A stretch of 64,000 bases of DNA from Sphingomonas bacterium. GTDB lineage: Bacteria; Pseudomonadota; Alphaproteobacteria; Sphingomonadales; Sphingomonadaceae. Positions 1-10,594 of the stretch are shown piece by piece. The notes beneath the pieces were generated by a model. It was not told the DNA's origin and did no database searches. It saw only the letters and a list, made by a program, of their open reading frames with translations. Where the stretch lies: assembly GCF_028292945.1 (NCBI RefSeq), contig NZ_JAQGLJ010000128.1:1-64000 (forward strand). Direction: 5' to 3'. The translations under genes and the position numbers were made by a program. Numbering within the stretch: the stretch's first letter is position 1; the number at the start of each line of letters is the position of its first letter.

Positions 1-409
1 CGACCGCCGCGAAGGCCGCCGCGTCGCTGCGCGCGGCCAGCGCCACGACGACGAACATGACGCCGTCGCCGAACAGCAGGATGAACAGGCCCAGCAGCGA
101 CGTGACGAACGCGCCGAGCCGCCACCCCGTCAGCCGCTCGGGCGGCTTGGTCGGCCAGAGCGCGCCCGCGCCCTGGAGCAGCAACGCCAGCGCCAGCAGC
201 AGCTGGCGCGCTTCGGGTGTCAGCTGCGGTGCGATGAGTGCGCCACCCGCCGCCGCGATGCCGCTCGCACCCGCCAGCGCCAGCAGCGCCGCCGTGATGA
301 CCACGCCGGGCGCCTTGTACCGATCGGCGAGGATCGCGGCGAGATGCGCGGGTTTGTCGCCGACCTGTGCCAGCGCGGCCGCGACCAGCGCGGCCATGAG
401 GGCGTCCAT
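1..409 (-). CDS. TMEM165/GDT1 (UPF0016)-like membrane protein, C-terminus cut by window edge
   Basis: Reverse-strand translation MDALMAALVAAALAQVGDKPAHLAAILADRY... is open to base 1; QVGDK-type motif and hydrophobic segments. Not in the ORF track because it has no stop in the window. Confidence 0.6.
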   Translation of the reverse strand, partial: MDALMAALVAAALAQVGDKPAHLAAILADRYKAPGVVITAALLALAGASGIAAAGGALIAPQLTPEARQLLLALALLLQGAGALWPTKPPERLTGWRLGAFVTSLLGLFILLFGDGVMFVVVALAARSDAAAFAAV

Positions 410-413
410 CCCG

Positions 414-746
414 CTAGGCTGCGAGTCGCACCGAGCACGCCGCCGCGAAGGTGTCGCACGCCGCGACGTCCTGCCGCTCGGCGCTCACCGCGTCGCGCAG
501 CATGGCGAGCCAGCCATGGACCAGCGGGCCGCGCCCGTTGCGGCCCTCACCGCGCGCCAGCGCCGCCTCGATGAAATGCGCCACCGTCACGGTCGGGTTG
601 AGCCCGGCGTGGTGCGCGATGTGGCGGATCTCGTCGACCGCCACCGCCATCTCGCCGTTGCGCAGATAGGGCGCGCGCACGTCGATCGCGGCGATCCGCG
701 CCGTCAGCTCCATCCGCACCGCGTCCAGGTTCGCTGCCCGTCCCAT
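414..746 (-). CDS. Conserved hypothetical protein
   Basis: ORF MGRAANLDAVRMELTARIAAIDVRAPYLRNGEMAVAVDEIRHIAHHAG...; tandem with the upstream minus-strand gene; start codon uncertain. Confidence 0.5.
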   Translation of the reverse strand: MGRAANLDAVRMELTARIAAIDVRAPYLRNGEMAVAVDEIRHIAHHAGLNPTVTVAHFIEAALARGEGRNGRGPLVHGWLAMLRDAVSAERQDVAACDTFAAACSVRLAA

Positions 747-907
747 GCCGCCCTCCACCGCTATCGACGAAGGCTGCGCCCAAAGCGATTACCGGCCGGT
801 TAAGGCTGGCCTTATTGACTTAGCCGAGCCGTTCCGCCATGCGCCCCGGCTGTTCCGAGCGGCGGCGTCTTGCCGGCCGCTCGCTTGCATTTTCAGGATA
901 TGGGCTC

Positions 908-1075
908 ATGGCCAAGCCGACTACCGTCAAGATCAAGCTCGTCAGCTCCGCCGACACCGGCTTCTTCTATGTCACCAAGAAGAACCCGCGGACCAAGACG
1001 GAGAAGCTCAGCTTCAAGAAGTACGATCCCGTCGTGCGCAAGCACGTCGACTTCAAGGAAGCGAAGATTAAATAG
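908..1075 (+). CDS. rpmG: 50S ribosomal protein L33
   Basis: [55 protein letters not shown], characteristic L33. Confidence 0.97.
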   Translation: MAKPTTVKIKLVSSADTGFFYVTKKNPRTKTEKLSFKKYDPVVRKHVDFKEAKIK

Positions 1076-1084
1076 CTGGCACAG

Positions 1085-1251
1085 CGGATTAGCGCAGCTA
1101 ATCCGCGACTCGACGCCAGCTACGGCTGGCGTCCGCGAAGCTGACGACCGACGACGCGGCTTTGCCGCGGCGTGGCCCTCCCGTTCCTCCCCAACTTCGA
1201 CTGTGTCGCACGCGTCGCGCATGGATGCTGAACCCAGTTCAGCATGACGGG
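1085..1251. repeat. Cluster of four stem-loops between rpmG and divK
   Basis: CGGATTAGC-gca-GCTAATCCG (1085-1105); GACGCCAGC-tacg-GCTGGCGTC (1112-1133); CGCGGC-ttt-GCCGCG (1155-1169); ATGGATGCTGAACCCAGTTCAGCATGACGGG (1221-1251), a copy of a dispersed palindrome. Confidence 0.75.
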
Positions 1252-1269
1252 ACTGCTGGCGCCGAAAGC

Positions 1270-1632
1270 CTACAGCAACCCGTTCACCGCCTCCATGAAC
1301 CGCGCCAGGCTGATCGGCTTCGACACATAGCTCGCCGCACCCGCCGCGCGGATCCGCTCCTCGTCGTCGCGGCCGGCATAGGCGGTCACCGCCATGATCG
1401 GGATCGCGGCCAACTCCGCATCCGCCTTCAGCTCGACGATCAGCTCGAACCCCGTGACCCAAGGCATCTGGATGTCCATCACGATCAGGTCGGGACGGAA
1501 TTCGCGCGTGCGCGCCACCGCCTCGCGCCCGTCACGCACCGGCTCCACCTCCAGCTCGTGCGCGCGCAGCAGATCGCTGAACAGTTTCAAATTGAGTTCG
1601 TTGTCCTCGACAACGAGCACCTTCTTTGCCAC
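1270..1632 (-). CDS. divK: Single-domain response regulator, DivK-like
   Basis: MAKKVLVVEDNELNLKLFSDLL...DLIVMDIQMP...IMAVTAYAGRDDEERIRAAGAASYVSKPIS; receiver domain with the DivK-type KPIS ending. Confidence 0.88.
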   Translation of the reverse strand: MAKKVLVVEDNELNLKLFSDLLRAHELEVEPVRDGREAVARTREFRPDLIVMDIQMPWVTGFELIVELKADAELAAIPIMAVTAYAGRDDEERIRAAGAASYVSKPISLARFMEAVNGLL

Positions 1633-1668
1633 TCGGCCCCCATGTTCTCCAAGGCACGACGCTAAGCG

Positions 1669-1953
1669 ATGCGACAGTCCGACACAAACGAAGACGGCAG
1701 CGACGACGACGCCAAGACCCTGGCGCTACGTGCCCTGATCTGGACACTGGCGGAGCAGGACCGCGCCCAGCGGCTGCTCGCGGTGACGGGTATCGAGCCC
1801 GCCGACCTGCGCGCGCGGATCGGCGACCCGGCGGTGCTCGCCGCGTCGCTCAACTTCCTGCTCGCCAACGAGGCCGATCTGGTCGCCTGCGCCGCCGACA
1901 TCGGCATTCGACCCGATGCGCTCGCCGCCGCCGCACAGGAACTGGACGCATGA
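1669..1953 (+). CDS. DUF3572 family protein
   Basis: ALRALIWTLAEQDRAQRLLAVTGIEPADLRARIGDPAVLAASLNFLLANEADLVACAADIGIRPD. Confidence 0.75.
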   Translation: MRQSDTNEDGSDDDAKTLALRALIWTLAEQDRAQRLLAVTGIEPADLRARIGDPAVLAASLNFLLANEADLVACAADIGIRPDALAAAAQELDA

Positions 1954-2591
1954 GGCCGCTGCTGATTACCGATTGCGACGAAGTGCTGCTCCACATGGTG
2001 AAGCATTTCCGCACCTGGCTGGACGAGCATCACGATATCGACTTTGCGATCGGCGCAGGCGACTTCCAGCAATCCATGCGCCGCCGCGACCGCGAGGGGC
2101 CACTGGAAGGCGAAGAGATGTGGAGCCTGCTCCGGGACTTCTTCCCCCGCGAGATGCACCGCCAGACGCTGGTGCCGCACGCGGCCGAGGCGCTCGGCGA
2201 GCTTGCCGAGATCGCCGACATCGTGGTGCTCACCAACCTGCACGACGAATGCCAGCAACCACGGCTTGAGCAACTCGCCGCGTTCGGGATCAATCATCGC
2301 GTGGTATGCAATCAGGGCGGAAAGGGCGAGCCGGTCGCGCGGCTGGTGGCGGAATTCGGTGATCCCGTGACGGTGTTCGTCGATGACCTGCCCGTCCACC
2401 ACGCCTCCGTCGCGCGCCATGCGCCGCAGGTACATCGGCTGCATATGGTGTCCGAACCCGAGTTGGCGGGCGCGATGCCCGCCGCGCCGCAGGCGCATGT
2501 CCGAATCGACGACTGGCGCGAGGCACAGGCATGGATCGCCGCCCGCTTCGCCGCCGGCCAGCCCGCGCCAACGCTGAAGGAGCACGCATGA
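1950..2591 (+). CDS. HAD-family hydrolase
   Basis: MRPLLITDCDEVLLHMVKHF (DxD motif I), VVLTNLHDE (motif II), VFVDDLPVHH (motif IV); ATGA overlap with the upstream gene. Confidence 0.82.
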   Translation: MRPLLITDCDEVLLHMVKHFRTWLDEHHDIDFAIGAGDFQQSMRRRDREGPLEGEEMWSLLRDFFPREMHRQTLVPHAAEALGELAEIADIVVLTNLHDECQQPRLEQLAAFGINHRVVCNQGGKGEPVARLVAEFGDPVTVFVDDLPVHHASVARHAPQVHRLHMVSEPELAGAMPAAPQAHVRIDDWREAQAWIAARFAAGQPAPTLKEHA

Positions 2592-3043
2592 CCATCGCCG
2601 ACCGCCTGACCGAACTCGGGATCGAGCTGCCGCAAGCGGCCGCGCCGGTCGCGGCCTATGTGCCGACCGTGCTCGCCAACGGGCTGCTCCACGTCTCGGG
2701 CCAGCTGCCCTTCCGCGACGGGCAGGTCGTAACCGGGCGGCTGGGCGAAGAGGTCGACATCGCCGGTGGCCAGGCGGCCGCGCGGCTATGCGGCCTGATG
2801 CTCCTGGCGCAGGTCGACGCAGCCGTGGGGCTCGACCGGGTCGAGCGGGTCGTCAAACTGGGCGTGTTCGTCAATTCGGCCGGCAGCTTCACGCAGCAGC
2901 CCGAAGTCGCCAACGGCGCGTCCGAGCTGATGCAGGATGTGTTCGGCGAGAAGGGCCGCCACGCTCGCGCCGCCGTCGGCGTGCCGACGCTGCCGCGCGG
3001 TGCGGCGGTGGAGGTCGACGCCGTGTTCCAGGTGCGGAGCTGA
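2588..3043 (+). CDS. RidA/YjgF-family protein
   Basis: LANGLLHVSGQLPFRDGQVVTGRLGEEVD...RVERVVKLGVFVNSAGSF...GRHARAAVGVPTLPRGAAVEVDAVFQV. Confidence 0.92.
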   Translation: MTIADRLTELGIELPQAAAPVAAYVPTVLANGLLHVSGQLPFRDGQVVTGRLGEEVDIAGGQAAARLCGLMLLAQVDAAVGLDRVERVVKLGVFVNSAGSFTQQPEVANGASELMQDVFGEKGRHARAAVGVPTLPRGAAVEVDAVFQVRS

Positions 3044-3119
3044 GGCAATTCTCCTTCGCCGTAATGGCTGGGGAGGAGAAGGGTAGGCGACCGGTCTTCA
3101 AACCCTACATGCCCCAACA

Positions 3120-4250
3120 ATGACCGCCGTCACCGCCCGCCTCGCCCCCGGCGTGTCCACCGTCCCCGCCGCCGACTGGGACGCTTGCGCCGGTACGGGC
3201 AATCCCTTCATCGGCCACGCCTTCCTCGCCGCGCTGGAGGCCTCGGGCAGCGTCGGCGGGCGGTCGGGCTGGCAACCGGTGCCGGTGATCGTCGACGGCG
3301 CGGACGGCAAGCCCGCCGCTGTCGCTCCCGCCTATCTCAAACAGCACAGCCAGGGCGAATATGTCTTCGATCACGGCTGGGCCGATGCATGGACGCGCGC
3401 CGGAGGTAATTACTACCCGAAGCTGCAGATCGCCGCCCCCTTTTCGCCCGTGCCCGGCCCGCGCCTGCTGCTGCGTGACCCGGCCGCCGGGCCTGCGCTA
3501 ATCGCCGCGCTGGAGGCGGTCACCGACCAGCATGGCCTGTCGTCCGCGCACGCGACGTTCGTCGCCCCCGATCAGGTGGCGCTGTTCGAGGCGGCGGGAT
3601 GGCTGATCCGGCAGGGAACGCAGTTTCATTGGCGCAATGACGGTTACACCAGCTTCGAGGATTTCCTCGTCCAGCTCGCCAGCCGCAAGCGCAAGGCGAT
3701 CAGGAAGGAGCGCGCCGCCGCCGTCGCGGGGCTGACGATCCGCCACCTGACGGGCAGCGAGATCGGGCCGCGCGAATGGGCGGCGTTCTGGTGCTTCTAT
3801 CAGGATACGGGCAGCCGGAAGTGGGGCACACCCTATCTGACGCGCACGTTCTTCCCATTGCTGGGCGAGGCGCTGGGCGACCGCGTGCTGCTGATCCTAG
3901 CCGAGCGCGACGGCATACCCATCGCCGCCGCGCTCAACCTGATCGGCAACGACACGCTGTACGGCCGGTATTGGGGGTGTACCGAAGAGGTGCCGTTCCT
4001 CCATTTCGAGCTATGCTATTACCAGGCGATCGATGCCGCGATCGCGCGCGGGCTCGCCACGGTGGAAGCGGGCGCGCAGGGCGAGCACAAGCTGGCGCGC
4101 GGCTACGTCCCCGTGCCCACCTGGTCCGCCCACTATCTGCCCGACCCGGGCTTTCGCCGCGCCGTCGCCGAGTTCCTGACACGCGAACGCGCGGCGGTGG
4201 CGCAGGAGATCGATTATCTGGGCGAGCTGACCCCGTTCCGGCGCGGCTGA
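3120..4250 (+). CDS. GNAT/FemAB-like acyltransferase (DUF482 type)
   Basis: NPFIGHAFLAALEASGSVG...YVFDHGWADAWTRAGGNYYPKLQIAAPFSPVPGPRLL...SRKRKAIRKER. Confidence 0.88.
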   Translation: MTAVTARLAPGVSTVPAADWDACAGTGNPFIGHAFLAALEASGSVGGRSGWQPVPVIVDGADGKPAAVAPAYLKQHSQGEYVFDHGWADAWTRAGGNYYPKLQIAAPFSPVPGPRLLLRDPAAGPALIAALEAVTDQHGLSSAHATFVAPDQVALFEAAGWLIRQGTQFHWRNDGYTSFEDFLVQLASRKRKAIRKERAAAVAGLTIRHLTGSEIGPREWAAFWCFYQDTGSRKWGTPYLTRTFFPLLGEALGDRVLLILAERDGIPIAAALNLIGNDTLYGRYWGCTEEVPFLHFELCYYQAIDAAIARGLATVEAGAQGEHKLARGYVPVPTWSAHYLPDPGFRRAVAEFLTRERAAVAQEIDYLGELTPFRRG

Positions 4251-5800
4251 ACAGGCTGGCGAGGGTCGACCCGATACAGCACGTCGTCGCCGTTGCTCCA
4301 CACCGGCGTCAGCCCGCGCACCAGCGCCTGCTCATAGGGCGGCGGCTGGATCAGCCAGACATAGTCGAACGCGCCCCGTGGAAACCTGGCCAGCGAGCGG
4401 CGGATCGGTCGCCACCATTCGCCCCGACACTGGCGATCGGTCACGATCTGCGAAGGATCGTGCGACCAGCCGCGCGCCGGCCCCGGCTTGACGGTCAGCT
4501 GCTGCGCGCCGGGCATCGACCATTGATCGTTGGCAAAGGCGAGGCGGCGCACCAGCAGCATGGCCGGAAGGTGCTCCAGGCGCGAATAGGCCCAGTCGTC
4601 CTGACACCGCCGCCCAACCATCGTCAGCACCCGCGCGCCGACGGGAACGCGATCCAACGCCGCGAGCGCCCGGTCATAGCGCTGATCGTACAGCCAGTAG
4701 CTCGCCGTCGTGCCGGCCAGCCGCGCGCCGAAGAAGAGCAGCCCAAGCCCCGCAAAGATCGTCGCCCCGCGCCACGACAGCCCCGGCCTTGGCCGGATCG
4801 CGATCACCGCGATCGCCAGCACGAACGGCGCCAGCCGCATGTCGGCATAGGCGGACCCGAACACAATGCGCGGCAGCACGAGGAATACCGCCGCCAGGAA
4901 CGCCGCCGACACGCCGAGATGGCGCGAATATTCCAGCCCGCGATGCCGGAGGCCGACCACCAGCACCACGAACAGCAGCAGCACCGATGCAAGATCGAAG
5001 ACCTGCCAACGGTCGCGCAGCATCATCGCGATCCAGTTGATCTTGGCCTGCCAGTTGAACCAGTCGGCAGTCTGCCCGGTGACGTGATCGCCCGAGCGCC
5101 AGAACACCATGAACGCGATCGGCACCGCCAGCGGCAGACAGCCGGCGCCTGCGCGCACCCAGCTCGCCAGCCAGTGGCCGTGGTGCCCCTCTTTCAACCG
5201 GTCATGCTGGCGGATCATCTCGGCGGAAAAGGCGAGCACGCCCAGCGCGCCCCAGCCAAACGTATGGCACAGCCACAACAGGCACGAGAGCGGTAGGAAT
5301 AACCAGGCGCGTAACGCGAACCGCCCCTGCCGCGCGAGCCGCAGCCACAGCGCGAAGAGGTTCAGCGCGATCGCCATCGACAGCGCGTAGTTGGCGAATC
5401 CGAACTGGAACGGATAGCTGTACGCCAGCGGCAGCGCGAACAGCGCGGTCGCGGGCACGCGCCCATGCACCTCGCGCGCAATCCACAACAGCCCCGCGAC
5501 CGTCAGTGCCGGGACGGTGATGACGATCAGCTTGACCGCGAGTTCGAGTCCGAACAGGCGCTCCAGCGGGATGACCAGCAGGTCGATGCCCAGATTGCCG
5601 ATCAGCGACCAGCGAAAGTCATACCAGGCGCGCAGGTGCGGGACCGAATCGATCGCCAGCTGCACGCGATAGCGACCAAGATGGCCCGGCAGATCGACCA
5701 GCGGCGGAATCTCCGGCCATAGCAGCGGGATCGTCGACGCGAGCGCCAGCAGCGCCACGAACGATCGGGTCTGCCACCAGTGAAGACGGTCTCCCTGCAT
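4214..5800 (-). CDS. Polytopic membrane protein, probable GT-C-like glycosyltransferase
   Basis: 528 aa with many hydrophobic segments; tail-to-tail 37-bp overlap with the preceding gene. Confidence 0.6.
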   Translation of the reverse strand: MQGDRLHWWQTRSFVALLALASTIPLLWPEIPPLVDLPGHLGRYRVQLAIDSVPHLRAWYDFRWSLIGNLGIDLLVIPLERLFGLELAVKLIVITVPALTVAGLLWIAREVHGRVPATALFALPLAYSYPFQFGFANYALSMAIALNLFALWLRLARQGRFALRAWLFLPLSCLLWLCHTFGWGALGVLAFSAEMIRQHDRLKEGHHGHWLASWVRAGAGCLPLAVPIAFMVFWRSGDHVTGQTADWFNWQAKINWIAMMLRDRWQVFDLASVLLLFVVLVVGLRHRGLEYSRHLGVSAAFLAAVFLVLPRIVFGSAYADMRLAPFVLAIAVIAIRPRPGLSWRGATIFAGLGLLFFGARLAGTTASYWLYDQRYDRALAALDRVPVGARVLTMVGRRCQDDWAYSRLEHLPAMLLVRRLAFANDQWSMPGAQQLTVKPGPARGWSHDPSQIVTDRQCRGEWWRPIRRSLARFPRGAFDYVWLIQPPPYEQALVRGLTPVWSNGDDVLYRVDPRQPVQPRRNGVSSPR

Positions 5801-5824
5801 GGGAGGCCCTTATCGCTGCGCCGC

Positions 5825-7489
5825 CTATCGCGACAAGCGGCGTGCGTAGATAATGCCGCCGTCGGGCAGCGTCCGCACCGCCACCCACCCGGGCAGCGGT
5901 GTCGCCCGTGCCGGACCGGGCATCGCGGCGCAGGCGAGCGCATGGGTGACTTTCCACTGGCGGGCGATGGCCTCTGCCATGCCCGGTTCGCCGAGATAGA
6001 AGGCGTAGGCCGCGCGGTTGCCCGCCCCGTTGCGGTGATAGGGCGCCGCGATCACTGCCTGTCGGGTTCCGGCAAGGATGTACGCGCCAGCGTCGATCGG
6101 TGCCATGACGATGCCGGCGGGCAGCGCGTCGAGCGCCGCCAGCATCGCAGGAGAGGTGCAATCACCCGGGCCATGGCTCGGCGGATCAGGAGCGTGCGTC
6201 AGCGCGTCGGCGGCGAGCGGATAGAGCATCCCCGCCGACGCGGCCCATGCCCCCACCAGCCGCAGCGTTCCTCCGGCCCGCGCCGCCGTGATCGCCGCGG
6301 CCAACGCCGGGGCGGCAAGCAGCGCGCCGGCATAGGCGCCACGCAACGTCGTCAACGTCACTGCCAGCGTGGCGATCTGCAGCACCAGCAACGCCGCCCA
6401 CGGCCAGGTTCGCGTGGCGCACACGCGCCAGCCGGCACAGGCCATGCCGGCCAGCATCACGCCGGCATAGCCGATCGCGGTCGCGGGCGGTGCGGCGAAC
6501 ATCGACTGCGCCTCGCCGACCTGGGCGAGCCACAGCCGCGCCATCGTCGCGTCGACCCCACCATAGGGCCGCAGGCAGGCGGGCGAGAGCCACAGCGCCA
6601 CGCCAGCCGCCACCGCTGCGACGCCGAGCGCCACCGTTGTTCTTGCTCGCCAGCCGGTGAGCCGGCCGTCGAGCAGCGCCAGCACAAGCGGAATGGGCGC
6701 GACGGCCACCGCCGCCTGCCATGCTGCCCGCGTAAAGCCGTCGCACGCCGGATAGTCCCAGGCCGAGGTCGCGAACACGCCTTTGCCCGCAGCCAGCGCG
6801 ACCAGAGCGCCGACGCCCAGACCCTGCAATCGCGCCGTCGCACCGGGCCGTGCGGCGATCCATCCAGCGGTCGCGACCACGCCGATCGCGGCTAGCATCG
6901 GCGCGGTCTCCAGCCCGACGACCAGGCTCGCGGCCGCCACCACGCCGATCGCGAACCCGGTGCCGGCACTCGCCGGCAGGAGCAGCGCAAGGACGCCGCC
7001 GAGCAGCAGCACCATCTGCAGGCCGTGATGATCGATCCGACCCGGCAGGAAGACCGTGGTCGCCGGATACGCGATCGCTGCCACCGCGAGCGCGGTCGGC
7101 GCGTGCGTCCCCAACGCCCGCGCGATGCGCGCGACGAGCAGCAGCGCGGTCGCGAAGAGCAGGAGCGGCCAGGCGACAACGGCCGCCACTTCGGCCGCGT
7201 ACGTCCCGGTCAGCGGCGTCAGCATGAGGATCAGCGCGGCCGGGACGAGATCCGGCAGCCGCGACCAGTGCATCGGTGACCCGCCCGCGAGCCGATATTG
7301 CGTGACATCGGCGAACGCCTGCCCCGCCAGCCAGTCGCGGATCTGCTGCAGCCGGACGACATCGTCGGTATCCGGCAGGTGCAGCCGCGACAGCGCCGCC
7401 CAGTCGGACCACGTCCACGCCGCGCCCAAAACGAGCGCGAGCCCGATCGCCAGCAGGGCATCACGGCGGAGGTGAGTAGCGAACACCAC
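5825..7489 (-). CDS. Polytopic membrane protein, GT-C/STT3-like
   Basis: 554 aa; N-terminal loop LPDTDDVVRLQQIRDWLAGQAF...MHWSRLPD resembling the acidic-loop + HWSR motif of GT-C proteins; many TM segments. Confidence 0.6.
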   Translation of the reverse strand: MVFATHLRRDALLAIGLALVLGAAWTWSDWAALSRLHLPDTDDVVRLQQIRDWLAGQAFADVTQYRLAGGSPMHWSRLPDLVPAALILMLTPLTGTYAAEVAAVVAWPLLLFATALLLVARIARALGTHAPTALAVAAIAYPATTVFLPGRIDHHGLQMVLLLGGVLALLLPASAGTGFAIGVVAAASLVVGLETAPMLAAIGVVATAGWIAARPGATARLQGLGVGALVALAAGKGVFATSAWDYPACDGFTRAAWQAAVAVAPIPLVLALLDGRLTGWRARTTVALGVAAVAAGVALWLSPACLRPYGGVDATMARLWLAQVGEAQSMFAAPPATAIGYAGVMLAGMACAGWRVCATRTWPWAALLVLQIATLAVTLTTLRGAYAGALLAAPALAAAITAARAGGTLRLVGAWAASAGMLYPLAADALTHAPDPPSHGPGDCTSPAMLAALDALPAGIVMAPIDAGAYILAGTRQAVIAAPYHRNGAGNRAAYAFYLGEPGMAEAIARQWKVTHALACAAMPGPARATPLPGWVAVRTLPDGGIIYARRLSR

Positions 7490-7599
7490 CGTGTCGCTAG
7501 CGCGATGGCCTTTAAGGCCGGGTTACACATCCACCTCGCGCACCACGTCGGCCGCCTGCGTGATTGCCCGCTATCGCCACCTGTCTATGCTGCGCCCGG

Positions 7600-8394
7600 A
7601 TGAACGACATGACCGACGACGGCCTTGGCAATGCCTGTGCGGGCCTCGGCGAGGATGTGCTCGTCGAACTGCGGGCCATCGCGCGCGTGGCGACGGAAGC
7701 GAACGGCCTTGTCCTGACCTTGGCAACAAAGGTGGGCGGCGCTGCCGGCGCCGTACTGGATCGCCTGCCCATCGCGGTGCGAGATCGGCTGGGCGACCTG
7801 ACCGAAGCCGCCCTGCGCGAGAGCTATCGCGTCGCGTTCCGGACGCAGGATGGACCGGTTGCGGGCGAGGCGGGCTGGGCGAGCGGTCCCGGATGGCATC
7901 GCGCTGCGACGGCTGTGACGGGCGCGATCGGCGGTCTCGGCGGGATCGCGACCACGATTGCGGAACTGCCCGTCACCACCACGCTGATCCTGCGCTCGAT
8001 CCAGGAGGTCGCTCGCGGCCATGGCGAGGACCTCGCCGACCCGGACGTGCGCGCCGCCTGCATCGCGGTGTTCGGCCTGGGCGGCCCCGGCCGCGCGGAC
8101 GATCAGGCCGACACCGGCCTCGTCGCCGTCCGCCTGGCGCTCAGCGGCAAGACGGTCGCGCCGATGATCGCGGCGGTCCTCGCGCGCTATGGGGTGATGG
8201 TCGGGCAGAAAGCACTGGCGCAGGCGACGCCGCTGATCGGCGCAGCGGTCGGCGCGACGCTCAACCCGGCGTTCACCGGCTTCTACCAGAACATGGCCGA
8301 CGTCCATTTCCGCCTGCGCAAACTGGAACGCGCGCACGACCCGGAGCGGATCGGCGCGTGCTATGACCGGATCGCGGCGAGGCTCGGCGGATGA
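7600..8394 (+). CDS. EcsC family protein
   Basis: MNDMTDDGLGNACAGLGED...HRAATAVTGAIGGLGGIATTIAELPVTTTLILRSIQEVARGHGEDLADPDVRAACIAVFGLGG, typical EcsC core. Confidence 0.82.
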   Translation: MNDMTDDGLGNACAGLGEDVLVELRAIARVATEANGLVLTLATKVGGAAGAVLDRLPIAVRDRLGDLTEAALRESYRVAFRTQDGPVAGEAGWASGPGWHRAATAVTGAIGGLGGIATTIAELPVTTTLILRSIQEVARGHGEDLADPDVRAACIAVFGLGGPGRADDQADTGLVAVRLALSGKTVAPMIAAVLARYGVMVGQKALAQATPLIGAAVGATLNPAFTGFYQNMADVHFRLRKLERAHDPERIGACYDRIAARLGG

Positions 8395-9233
8395 GCCTCA
8401 AACCGTCCGCCGTTGTCGCCGAGCCCGCGTTGTTTCTGCTGCGGCTGCGCTATGGCGTGGCGACCGGCTTGTCGCGCTTCATCGAGCCGAGCCTGACGGG
8501 GCTCAAGGCGGCCAAGACCGGCGCCGCCGTCGCCGGCTCCTCGACGGTTGCCGCCACCGTCTTCGGGCATACCGCGACCGGCGGGATCATCGGCTGGCTC
8601 GGCTTGGGTTCGGCGGCGGCGACACCGGTTGGCTGGGTGGTCGCCTCGGCGATCGCCACGGGCGCGGCCGCGCTGGGCGTAAGCCGGTTCGTCGGTGACA
8701 ACCGCCTGACTGCAACAGTGCCGCTGACGCTGGACACCGGGCTGGACCTGCTCGCGGTCCGGCTATTCGACTTGATGGGCGGGCTCGCCGTCCAGATCGC
8801 GGCGATCGACGGCACGGTCGCGGTCGTGGAGCGCGAAGAGATCGAGCGCCATTTCGTCCGCGATTGGGGCTATGACCTAGCGTTCGTCACCGCGAGGCTG
8901 GACCGGGTGATCGCCGCCTCGGCTGACCTGGAGGTACCTGACACGGCGCGCGACCTCGCCGAATATCAAGTCGCCAACGGCGACTGCAACGCGGACGCCA
9001 TGTTACAGGATTTTTGTGGGCTTCCTGCACACCCTGGTGCTGGTCGACGGACGTCTCGACCAACGCGAGACGATGGCGATGAACGTCGTCCTGCGAGTGT
9101 TCGCGCAGGAGCTCGGGCTTGTCCGTTCGGTGGAGCGCCGAGGCACGGCGCTCCGCGATGCCACCATGCGGGGCGTCCAGGGGGTCCGCGCCGCACTCGG
9201 CGACCTGTTCGCCAGGGTTCGATCGCCGAACGG

Positions 9234-9237
<4 letters not shown>
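8391..9237 (+). pseudogene. TerB-like membrane protein, frameshifted at a T5 run
   Basis: Frame from 8391 (MSLKPSAVVAEPALFLL...NADAMLQDF) continues in another frame from 9016 (VGFLHTLVLVDGRLDQRETMAMNVVLRVFAQELGL...). Removing one T from TTTTT (9011-9015) joins them. Two DGxxxxxE-type motifs (IDGTVAVVEREE, VDGRLDQRE) suggest a TerB fold. Confidence 0.7.
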
Positions 9238-10451
<1,214 letters not shown>

Positions 10452-10594
10452 GGCGCGCGGCGTTAGGGCTTGCGCGCGCGAAGAGCAACGACGGGCCGCG
10501 TTCTGACAGAATTTGTCAGCCCGGTTGCGATCGCGCTAGTCTTCGACTGCGACGACCCGGCCGGGGGACCCGACGTCCCGGGGGGAGCGCCGAA

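Noticed and set aside
3776-5296. 506-aa plus-strand ORF
   Set aside because: Low-complexity R/H/Q-rich translation antisense to the membrane protein; typical GC-rich shadow ORF.
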